From: an uncultured Collinsella sp.
Lineage (GTDB): Bacteria; Actinomycetota; Coriobacteriia; Coriobacteriales; Coriobacteriaceae
DNA: 8,239 nt
Direction of reading: 5' to 3'
NCBI GenBank assembly: GCA_934643435.1
Contig: CAKUCJ010000048.1
Location: 1-8,239 of the forward strand
The translations under genes and the position numbers were made by a program. Positions 1 through 5,111 of the stretch are shown here, in pieces (positions within the stretch are counted from its first letter, which is position 1; each line of letters begins with the position of its first letter). The notes below the pieces were generated by a model. The model was not told where the DNA came from. It ran no database searches and was given only the letters and a program-made list of their open reading frames with translations.

Positions 1-78
1 CGGAGGAAATACCCCGCCGCCCCCGGGGCGCCCTCCTGCGTGCGATCAGCCCATCATTTAGAACGGAATAAAAGTTTG

Positions 79-114
79 CGAGGCCCTGGCCGTTTGGCCA
101 GGGCCTCGTTTTGT
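79..114. terminator. Strong intrinsic terminator hairpin, possibly bidirectional
   Basis: A perfect 13-bp stem (79-91 pairs with 96-108) closes a GTTT loop and is followed on the plus strand by TTTTGT, the form of a Rho-independent terminator. It would stop plus-strand transcription entering from left of the window. The minus-strand 3' flank reads CAAACTTTTATT, a weaker T-tract, so it may also stop the LysR transcript, whose gene ends 41 bases away. Such shared terminators are common between convergent genes, but the left-hand gene is outside the window. Confidence 0.85.
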
Positions 115-127
115 AAGGGCGGCAAAA

Positions 128-159
128 GTAGTCAAAAAGCCCCATCCCAAATGAGCTAC
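128..159 (-). repeat. Short GTAG...CTAC repeat unit at the 3' end of the LysR gene
   Basis: This 32-base stretch begins GTAGTCA and ends TGAGCTAC, so its ends are short imperfect inverted repeats. Its core (AAAAAGCCCC, A, TCCCAAATGA) matches the unit present twice, head to head, in the inverted repeat at 4934-5041. Aligned to the right-hand copy (5009-5041), it differs by a few substitutions and single-base gaps. On the minus strand the unit reads ...GGGATGGGGCTTTTTGACTAC just after the LysR stop; the stop codon itself (156-158) is inside the unit. It may be a gene-end repeat that contributes to termination, since GGGGC followed by five T is terminator-like. The class of repeat is not identified. 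Confidence 0.6.
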
Positions 160-1034
160 TTGAGAAGCTGTGCCATGGCGTTGACGAATTTTTGGACTTG
201 GAGGGTGGGCTCGAGCGGGTAGTGCAGGTAGACCGGCACCTCGCGGCCGCATAGGAACGGCACGCCCACAAAGGCAGGGTGCACGCCCGACCACGCGCCG
301 CAGGTAAGCACCGCGTCGCCCTTTTCCTCGGCCTCGTTAAAGAGTGCGAAGTCGAAGCTGTCCACGTCGATGACGTCCACACCGCCGTCGGCCAAAAGGT
401 CGATGCGCAGACTGTCCATGGCGTCGTTGCCGTGGCGCAGCACGCGCAGGCGCATGCCCTCCAGGTCGGCAACCGTGATACGGCTCTTGCGCGCAAGCGG
501 GCTCGTGCGCGGCACATCGATATAAAACGGCACGTTGACGATAAGGAGCTTTTGGCACGCATCGCCCCAGCGCGGGGTCGAAAAACTCGACTGCACCACA
601 TCGACCTCGCGGCCCAAGCTGCGCATGACGGTCTCGCGCTCGTCGTAGAGGTCGCTCACCGGCACGATCTCAAAACGCAGCGACGGCTCCAGCTCGTGCA
701 CGCCCGTCCACATCGAAAGCGTCTGACGGCCCGGGCACATCATCGACACGCCCAGGCGCACCGCACCGCCATCGCCCGCCGCGCGTCGGGCACGGCGCAG
801 GGCATCCTCGGACTGGCGCATGATCGAGCGCGCGTCGTCCACTAATAGCGCGCCCGCCGGCGTCACCTTGACGCCCGAATGCGAGCGCTCGAACAGCGTG
901 ATGCCAAACTCGGCCTCGAACCCCGATACCTGTTTGATGAGCGCCGGGGTCGACACGCGCAATTTTGCCGCGGCGCGCGAGAAACTTCCCAGCTCCGCGG
1001 CGGCCGAAATAGCCTCAAGTCGTCGATCGTACAC
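156..1034 (-). CDS. LysR-type transcriptional regulator
   Basis: This predicted 292-residue protein is a LysR-family DNA-binding regulator acting in the cytoplasm. Residues 1-60 form the winged helix-turn-helix: GSFSRAAAKL (16-25), then STPALIKQVSGFEAEFG (28-44) and the typical LFER (47-50). The periplasmic-binding-protein-like effector domain starts near 91 (AVRLGVSMM) and runs to the C-terminus; length is normal for the family. The frame opens further upstream to a GTG at 1067. The GTG at 1034 is preferred because GGAGAG lies about 7 bases before it and the protein then begins directly at the helix-turn-helix. It is divergent from the dehydrogenase/transporter operon, the classic arrangement in which a LysR protein controls its neighbour in response to a pathway metabolite. 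The ligand is unknown. Its stop codon lies within a short repeat unit. Confidence 0.92.
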   Translation of the reverse strand: MYDRRLEAISAAAELGSFSRAAAKLRVSTPALIKQVSGFEAEFGITLFERSHSGVKVTPAGALLVDDARSIMRQSEDALRRARRAAGDGGAVRLGVSMMCPGRQTLSMWTGVHELEPSLRFEIVPVSDLYDERETVMRSLGREVDVVQSSFSTPRWGDACQKLLIVNVPFYIDVPRTSPLARKSRITVADLEGMRLRVLRHGNDAMDSLRIDLLADGGVDVIDVDSFDFALFNEAEEKGDAVLTCGAWSGVHPAFVGVPFLCGREVPVYLHYPLEPTLQVQKFVNAMAQLLK

Positions 1035-1127
1035 GTCATCTCTCCGTTTTCGCACGTACGGCCACACGGTGCCGCAGGGGGTCGTTTTCGCAGGTCACGC
1101 GCTCAGCACAGGCAAACTGTGGCACAT

Positions 1128-1150
1128 GGTGTAAACCTACGGTTAACGCC
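1128..1150. promoter_or_regulatory. Candidate LysR operator (inverted repeat)
   Basis: GGTGTAAACC and GGTTAACGCC, separated by TAC, form an inverted repeat with 8 of 10 positions paired (1128-1137 with 1141-1150). It lies in the divergent gap next to the LysR gene. Its centre (about 1139) is about 65 bases before the start point inferred from the promoter at 1169-1197, where LysR-type recognition sites usually sit. The spacing is not an exact T-N11-A match, so assignment rests on symmetry and position. Confidence 0.5.
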
Positions 1151-1168
1151 ATTCTAACAAATATGCAA

Positions 1169-1197
1169 TTCACCTGCGCAAACGCAAAGCATACGAT
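1169..1197 (+). promoter_or_regulatory. Sigma70-like promoter of the dehydrogenase operon
   Basis: TTCACC (1169-1174) and TACGAT (1192-1197) match the -35 and -10 consensus at 4 of 6 positions each, with an ideal 17-base spacer. Transcription would start near 1204 and give a leader of about 63 bases. A weak promoter with an upstream inverted repeat is what an activator-dependent promoter looks like. No equally good promoter was found for the LysR gene on the other strand. Confidence 0.5.
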
Positions 1198-1213
1198 AAC
1201 CAGCGAAAACCAC

Positions 1214-1240
1214 GTGGGTCGGTTAATGGGAGCGACCCAC
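1214..1240 (+). promoter_or_regulatory. Leader stem-loop or second operator
   Basis: GTGGGTCG (1214-1221) and CGACCCAC (1233-1240) are a perfect 8-bp inverted repeat around an 11-base spacer. It lies just downstream of the predicted transcription start and ends about 13 bases before the ribosome binding site AAGGGA (1254-1259) of the dehydrogenase gene. It also overlaps the palindrome CCACGTGG (1210-1217). It could be a 5' leader hairpin or a DNA operator; the sequence does not decide. Confidence 0.45.
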
Positions 1241-1266
1241 CGGGAGGCACAAGAAGGGAAGTTCCT

Positions 1267-2148
1267 ATGAGCAATTGGCTTAAGCTCGAGGGCGATGTCT
1301 GCGCCGTGACTGGCGCACTCGGCGGTATGGGCGCCGAGATCTGCCGCGAGTTCGCCCGCAATGGCGCCAACGTCGTCATGCTCGACCTGGATGAGGAGAA
1401 GGTCAAGGCCGCTGCCGCCGACCTCGCTGCCGAGTTTGGCATCCACGCCGAGGGCTACAAGATGAACGCCACCGACGAGGCCGAGGTTCAGGCCGCCGTC
1501 GACGCCACCATCGCCAACTTCGGCCGCGTCGACGTCCTCGTCAACACCGCCGGCATCCTGCGCTTCGCCGCTATGGAGGACCTGCCGCTGAGCGACTGGG
1601 AGCAGGTGCTCAACGTCAACCTCACCGGCTACTTCATCACCTCGCAGCGCTTTGGTCGCGAGATGATCAAGGCCGGCCAGGGCCGTCTGGTGCACATCTC
1701 CACCGTCGCCAGCCACTCCCCCGAGACGTTCTCGGGCGTGTACAGCTCCACCAAGGCCGGCGTCAACATGATGTCCAAGATGCTTGCCGCCGAGTGGGGC
1801 CCGTATGGCGTGCGCTCCAACTGCGTCGAGCCCTGCTTCGTCAAGACCCCCATGTCGGCCAACTTCTACGCCGACCCCGAGGTCGAGAAGAGCCGCAGCC
1901 GCCTGATCGCCACGCGCCGCATCGGCGAGGTCAGCGATATCGCCAACGCCGTCATGTTCCTGGCGTCCAAGCGCTCGGACTTTACCACCGGCGACGCCAT
2001 CAAGGTCGATGGCGGTTTCTCCAACATGATGGGCGACCTCACCGCCAAGCCCGGCGGCCGTCGCGCATACGCCGACAACTACCTTAAGAACAAGGGTGTC
2101 GAGCTCTGGTCCGATGAGTCCGGCGTCGCTAAGCCGACCGACCAGTAA
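1267..2148 (+). CDS. Short-chain dehydrogenase/reductase, NAD-type, with C-terminal extension
   Basis: This is a classical short-chain dehydrogenase of 293 residues that should interconvert an alcohol and a ketone using NAD(H). The glycine-rich cofactor motif TGALGGMG is at 15-22. Asp40 at the end of the second beta strand (VVMLD) favours NAD over NADP. The stabilising NTAG is at 93-96, Asn118 is in NVNLTG, and the catalytic pair Tyr159 and Lys163 is in YSSTK. Counting back 13 residues from Tyr159, the usual catalytic serine position is Thr146, with Ser145 and Ser149 beside it; this is unusual. After the family's usual end (about 251, VDGGF) there is a basic/polar tail of about 42 residues. 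A good ribosome binding site, AAGGGA, lies 7 bases before the ATG. It is the first gene of a three-gene unit with a transporter and a second dehydrogenase. The substrate is unknown; a polyol or sugar-acid alcohol is a guess from context. Confidence 0.9.
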   Translation: MSNWLKLEGDVCAVTGALGGMGAEICREFARNGANVVMLDLDEEKVKAAAADLAAEFGIHAEGYKMNATDEAEVQAAVDATIANFGRVDVLVNTAGILRFAAMEDLPLSDWEQVLNVNLTGYFITSQRFGREMIKAGQGRLVHISTVASHSPETFSGVYSSTKAGVNMMSKMLAAEWGPYGVRSNCVEPCFVKTPMSANFYADPEVEKSRSRLIATRRIGEVSDIANAVMFLASKRSDFTTGDAIKVDGGFSNMMGDLTAKPGGRRAYADNYLKNKGVELWSDESGVAKPTDQ

Positions 2149-2162
2149 ACCAGCCCGGTAGA

Positions 2163-2190
2163 GAGGGGCATGGGGCAAACCCCTCCCCTC
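2163..2190 (+). other. Intercistronic GC-rich stem-loop (dehydrogenase-transporter gap)
   Basis: GAGGGG (2163-2168) pairs with CCCCTC (2185-2190) and GGGG (2172-2175) with CCCC (2180-2183). The loop is CAAA, with a small asymmetric internal bulge (CAT opposite T). No T-tract follows, so it is not a standard terminator. It could protect or mark a processing site in the operon mRNA, or attenuate the distal genes. Confidence 0.55.
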
Positions 2191-2214
2191 CCCGCATCGA
2201 TTAGAAAGAGTCCA

Positions 2215-3471
2215 ATGGCTTCCACCAACTCCAACAAGGGTCGCGCCGTCGTGCTTTCCGCCGCGTGCGTCACCATGTTCTTCATCAGCTCCATCGCGCT
2301 GTATTCCGTCGTGAGCAAGAACCTGCTCGCCGTCTACCCCGAGTGGTCCAGCGCCCTTACCTGGGCTTTCCCGGTCTTTCAGACCATCATGGCCGTTACG
2401 GGCATCTTCGCCGGCCGCATCTCCGATAAGATCGGCCCCCGCAACGTCGTGATCGCCGCCGCCGTGTGCTACGGCGTGGGCTGGTTCATGTCCGGCACCG
2501 TCACCGAGCCGTGGCAGTTCTACCTGTGGTTCTCGCTCGTCGCCGCCGTCGGCAACGGCCTGGGCTACAACCCGGCGCTCACCACGGGTCAGAAGTGGTT
2601 CATCGACAAGAAGGGCCTCGCCTCCGGCATCACCCTGGCCGCCTCGACCGCCGGCCCCGCCGTGCTGTCCCCGGTGCTCGCCTCGCTGCTCATCCCGAGC
2701 CTTGGCATCTTTGGCGCCCTTAAGGCACTCGGCGTCATCTTCTTTGTGATGATCGCCGCCTCCGCCCTGTTCCTGAAGGCTCCCGAGGCCGGTTGGCTGC
2801 CCGAGGGCTTCGAGGCCCCAAAGGGTGGCGCGCACGCCGGCACCTTCGGCGACCTCACCCCGGGCGAGATGGTCAAGACCCCGCGCTTCTGGGTCCTCAT
2901 CATCACCTTCGCCTTCGCCGCCACCGCCGGCACCCTGCTCGTCGGCAAGGTTGCCTCCATCGCCGCCGTCCAGCTCTTCGCCGACCCCACGAGCGCCGCA
3001 GCCGTCGCCCTCGGCGGTGTGGTCGTCTCCGTCAACACCTGCGCCAACCTGGTCGGCCGCCTGTCCTTTGGCCAGATCATCGACAAGATCGGCGCCTACA
3101 AGTCGCTGCTCATCAGCCTTGTCGTCACCATCGTCGCGCTCGTCATCATGTCGATGAGCTTTACGCAGAGCATGTTCTTCGTGGCGCTCGCCCTGCTCGG
3201 CTTTAGCTTTGGCGCCCTGCTCGTCATCTACCCGCCGCTCACCGGTGGCGCCTTCGGCACCAGCAACATCGGCGTCAACTACGGCATCATGTTCCTGGGC
3301 TACGCCGCTTCCACCTGGATCAGCCAGCCCATCACCGCCGTGCTGTATCACGCCGAAGCCGGCAGCGCCGCCTACCAGCAGTCCTTCTACGGCGCCATCG
3401 TGATCGCCGCCATCGCCGTCGTGCTCACCGTCTACATGATGGTCTCCGACAGCAAGAAGAAGTCCGCTTAG
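2215..3471 (+). CDS. Major facilitator superfamily transporter, OFA (oxalate/formate antiporter-like) family
   Basis: This predicted 418-residue inner-membrane protein has about twelve hydrophobic segments in two halves of six (about 11-187 and 224-410), joined by a hydrophilic loop (about 188-222). The family's loop motif is visible as GRISDKIGPR (67-76) and degenerately in the second half as GRLSFGQIIDKIG (281-293). FGTSNIGVNYGIMFLGY (347-363) resembles the FGxxNxGxNYG stretch typical of the oxalate/formate antiporter (OFA) family. OFA members carry carboxylates or other small organic molecules, and most have no known substrate. The frame is open to an ATG at 2170. The ATG at 2215 is preferred because the extra 15 residues are unlike a transporter N-terminus and lie on the intercistronic hairpin; AGAAAGAG precedes 2215. 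It sits between two oxidoreductase genes, so it probably imports or exchanges their substrate or product. Confidence 0.88.
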   Translation: MASTNSNKGRAVVLSAACVTMFFISSIALYSVVSKNLLAVYPEWSSALTWAFPVFQTIMAVTGIFAGRISDKIGPRNVVIAAAVCYGVGWFMSGTVTEPWQFYLWFSLVAAVGNGLGYNPALTTGQKWFIDKKGLASGITLAASTAGPAVLSPVLASLLIPSLGIFGALKALGVIFFVMIAASALFLKAPEAGWLPEGFEAPKGGAHAGTFGDLTPGEMVKTPRFWVLIITFAFAATAGTLLVGKVASIAAVQLFADPTSAAAVALGGVVVSVNTCANLVGRLSFGQIIDKIGAYKSLLISLVVTIVALVIMSMSFTQSMFFVALALLGFSFGALLVIYPPLTGGAFGTSNIGVNYGIMFLGYAASTWISQPITAVLYHAEAGSAAYQQSFYGAIVIAAIAVVLTVYMMVSDSKKKSA

Positions 3472-3480
3472 TTTTGCTTG

Positions 3481-3509
3481 ATGCGGCAAGGGCCGCCCCC
3501 TTGCCGCAT
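3481..3509 (+). other. Intercistronic stem-loop (transporter-dehydrogenase gap)
   Basis: ATGCGGCAAGGG (3481-3492) and CCCTTGCCGCAT (3498-3509) form a perfect 12-bp stem with the 5-base loop CCGCC. It starts 10 bases after the transporter stop codon and no T-run follows, so read-through into the next gene is expected. It resembles an mRNA 3'-end stabiliser or a partial attenuator within an operon. The next gene has its own strong ribosome binding site. Confidence 0.6.
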
Positions 3510-3538
3510 TCCACCGCCACCACCATTAAGGAGTCGAA

Positions 3539-4579
3539 ATGTCTGAGCTCAACCCCGTCCGCATTGCCGTCATCGGCGCCGGCGCCATGGGCCGCAACCA
3601 CATCCGCTTTGTCACCGAGGAGCCCGAGGCCGAGCTCGTCGCCATCGCCGACGCCTTTGAGGGCGCCCGCGCCACGGCCGAGGCCGCCGGCGTGCCGTTC
3701 TTTACCGATCCCGCCCAGATGATGGACGAGGTCAAGCCCGAGGCCGTCATCATCGCCACGCCCAACGACCTGCACCTGGGCGTTGCCCGCGAGGCCGTCA
3801 AGCGCAACATCGTGCCGCTGGTCGAAAAGCCGATCTCCAACGACCTCGAGGATGCCCAGGCCTTCGCCGCCGAGGCCGAGACCGCCGGCGTGCCCGTGCT
3901 CGTGGGTCAGCACCGTCGCCACAACCCCTTCGTCAACAAGGCCAAGGAGATCATCGAGTCCGGCGAGCTGGGCAAGCTCACCGTGTCGAGCTTCCACTAC
4001 ATGATCTATAAGAACGACGAGTACTTCGACGTCGAGTGGCGCCGCAAGAAGGGTGCCGGCCCGATCCTGGTCAACCTGGTGCACGACGTCGACCTGCTCC
4101 GCTACCTGCTGGGCGAGCCCGTTGCCGTCCAGGGCATGCAATCCAGCGCCGCCCGCGGTTTTGAGACCGAGGACTCCGCTGTGGTCAACGTCCGTTTTGC
4201 CGATGGCGCGCTTGCGAGCATGACCATCTCCGACGCCACCGCCAGCCCTTGGAACTGGGAGGCCACCGCTCGCGAGGATCCGCAGTACCGCCCCTTCGAC
4301 GCCGACGCCTACTTTATCGGCGGCACCAAGGGCGCCCTGTCGCTGCCCCGCCTGCACCAGTTCTCCTACGACGGCGCCTCTAACTGGCACAAGCCGCTGC
4401 AGATGGAGATCCCGGCCGTGGACCCGGCGCTGCCGCACAAGATGCAGCTCAAGCACTTTGTGAAGGTCGTCCGCCGCGAGGTCGAGCCCGTCGTGACCCC
4501 CGCCGACAACGTCAAGACGCTCACGCTGCTTAACGCCATCAAGGAGGCCGCCGAGACCGGCAACCTCGTCGAGCTGTAA
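3539..4579 (+). CDS. Gfo/Idh/MocA-family NAD(P)-dependent oxidoreductase
   Basis: This 346-residue protein is a two-domain dehydrogenase of the Gfo/Idh/MocA family, whose members oxidise or reduce hydroxyl groups of sugars, cyclitols and sugar acids. The N-terminal Rossmann fold (about 6-125) has VIGAGAMG (11-18), Asp38 after the second strand (AIAD), ATPNDLH (73-79) and the family's EKP (96-98). The C-terminal alpha/beta domain carries the active-site stretch GPILVNLVHDVDLLRYL (174-190), with His182, Asp183 and Asp185 in the conserved HDxD-like arrangement; the family lysine is probably Lys97 of EKP. Length is typical. The start is set by AAGGAG five bases before the ATG. It is the last gene of the operon, 67 bases after the transporter, and a terminator follows. 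With the first-gene dehydrogenase it could form an oxidation-reduction pair on one substrate. Substrate specificity cannot be read. Confidence 0.9.
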   Translation: MSELNPVRIAVIGAGAMGRNHIRFVTEEPEAELVAIADAFEGARATAEAAGVPFFTDPAQMMDEVKPEAVIIATPNDLHLGVAREAVKRNIVPLVEKPISNDLEDAQAFAAEAETAGVPVLVGQHRRHNPFVNKAKEIIESGELGKLTVSSFHYMIYKNDEYFDVEWRRKKGAGPILVNLVHDVDLLRYLLGEPVAVQGMQSSAARGFETEDSAVVNVRFADGALASMTISDATASPWNWEATAREDPQYRPFDADAYFIGGTKGALSLPRLHQFSYDGASNWHKPLQMEIPAVDPALPHKMQLKHFVKVVRREVEPVVTPADNVKTLTLLNAIKEAAETGNLVEL

Positions 4580-4586
4580 AGGGCTT

Positions 4587-4622
4587 GGGCGTGGCGCGGT
4601 AAACCCTACGCCACGCCCCTTT
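4587..4622 (+). terminator. Weak terminator-like hairpin after the operon
   Basis: GGGCGTGGCG (4587-4596) pairs perfectly with CGCCACGCCC (4609-4618) around a 12-base loop, and only CTTT follows. It begins 7 bases after the last stop codon. The short T-run and long loop make it a weaker terminator than the one at 4652-4685; it may act as a first stop or a 3' stabiliser. Confidence 0.5.
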
Positions 4623-4651
4623 GGCCCGCCACAAATAAGCCCCTCTTCTTC

Positions 4652-4685
4652 GCCCCGCGAGCAGCCTCCTGCCGCGGGGCTTTTT
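4652..4685 (+). terminator. Main operon terminator
   Basis: GCCCCGCG (4652-4659) pairs with CGCGGGGC (4673-4680), continued by GCAG/CTGC (4661-4664 with 4669-4672) with one bulged A and the tetraloop CCTC. Five T follow at once (4681-4685). This is a textbook Rho-independent terminator for the dehydrogenase-transporter-dehydrogenase unit. Confidence 0.9.
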
Positions 4686-4746
4686 AACTACGTTGGTTAT
4701 GATTTTCTTGGCCCGGGGGCTATTTTGCGCCTCGGCTTGAATCGTC

Positions 4747-4908
4747 CGCCACGAAATGGGCCCATCTACTACGTTTAGCCGACTACCCTCAACCATGCCA
4801 ATTTTCGCGAAATCAAAACCGCAGGTAGACGGCTTGCCGATTTTCGGAAAAACCAGGTATGGTCGACCCATACGGGTCAAACGTAGTAGATAGGCCGTTT
4901 TCGTGGCG
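4747..4908. repeat. Imperfect palindromic element of about 162 bases (MITE-like or structured RNA)
   Basis: The outer arms 4747-4776 and 4879-4908 are inverted repeats matching at 27 of 30 positions, sharing ATCTACTACGTTT at the inner side and CGCCACGAAA at the outer side. Further inside, 4789-4799 pairs with 4856-4866 (9 of 11) and 4802-4814 with 4839-4851 (10 of 13), so the whole element can fold as one long interrupted hairpin. It is richer in A and T than the genes around it. No target-site duplication is evident and no transposase is present. Compensated nested arms fit either a non-autonomous transposon remnant or a structured transcript. No known family was recognised. Confidence 0.65.
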
Positions 4909-4922
4909 CAGCCCTAAAAAAC

Positions 4923-4945
4923 AGTCTTTTTGAGTAGTCTTTTTG
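4923..4945 (+). repeat. Short tandem repeat between the two palindromic elements
   Basis: AGTCTTTTTG occurs at 4923-4932 and again at 4936-4945, separated by AGT. The second copy runs into the left arm of the large inverted repeat, so the tandem may be slippage or a remnant of a third repeat end. Confidence 0.6.
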
Positions 4946-5041
4946 GGACGGGGCTCTTTTAGCTACCCCGGCAGTCAATCGGCCAAACCGTTCACTTCAT
5001 CAGCCGGGGTAGCTAAAAGAGCCCCGTCCCAAAATGACTAC
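4934..5041. repeat. Near-perfect 39-base inverted repeat made of two head-to-head repeat units
   Basis: Arm 4934-4972 is the reverse complement of 5003-5041 at 38 of 39 positions (mismatch 4940/5035), with the innermost 32 positions perfect. The spacer is 30 bases (4973-5002). Each arm contains a 33-base unit bounded by GTAG and CTAC (4934-4966 and 5009-5041) plus CCCCGGC toward the spacer. The unit is related to the single copy at 128-159. No T-tract follows either arm, so it does not look like an ordinary terminator despite its great stability. It ends 70 bases before the tex start codon, so it may insulate tex from upstream transcription or be an inserted mobile repeat. Confidence 0.85.
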
Positions 5042-5111
5042 CTGGGCGTAGTGGCGGGTGGTATCCTTGGTAGCTCTGTGCTGCAAACGCACCTTAAACG
5101 CAAGGAGTCCC
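5042..5111 (+). promoter_or_regulatory. tex leader: ribosome binding site and possible -10 box
   Basis: AAGGAG (5102-5107) lies four bases before the ATG at 5112 and decides that start. A possible -10 box TATCCT (5062-5067) is preceded by GG, but no convincing -35 lies 16-18 bases upstream, where the right end of the inverted repeat begins. The promoter part is therefore tentative; the ribosome binding site is clear. Confidence 0.4.

Noticed and set aside
1..71. Possible 3' end of a gene entering from the left on the plus strand (frames ending TAG at 59-61 or TAA at 69-71).
   Set aside because: The fragment is too short to recognise and two frames fit; the terminator at 79-114 suggests a gene to the left, but none can be supported.
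1035..1067. Upstream GTG at 1067 as the start of the LysR gene.
   Set aside because: The added residues (WPYVRKRRDD) are atypical before the helix-turn-helix, and the GTG at 1034 has a well-placed GGAGAG.
1036..3489. Very long open frame (817 codons) on the minus strand opposite the dehydrogenase and transporter genes.
   Set aside because: It is antisense to two clear genes; its Gly/Asp/His-rich, low-complexity translation is the mirror of GC-rich codons and shows no domain.
3425..4456. Long minus-strand frame opposite the Gfo/Idh/MocA gene.
   Set aside because: It has repetitive antisense composition with no domain, and the opposite strand holds a recognisable family.
4539..4880. A 113-codon minus-strand frame in the gap before tex.
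   Set aside because: It begins with TTG inside the palindromic element, runs through the operon terminator and into the end of the Gfo/Idh/MocA gene, and has no clear ribosome binding site; most likely chance.
4934..5041. The large inverted repeat as an ordinary Rho-independent terminator.
   Set aside because: The loop is 30 bases and the stem is followed by A-rich sequence on both strands, not a T-tract.
4747..5041. A CRISPR array or phage attachment site.
   Set aside because: There are no regularly spaced direct repeats, no cas genes, no integrase and no tRNA in the window.
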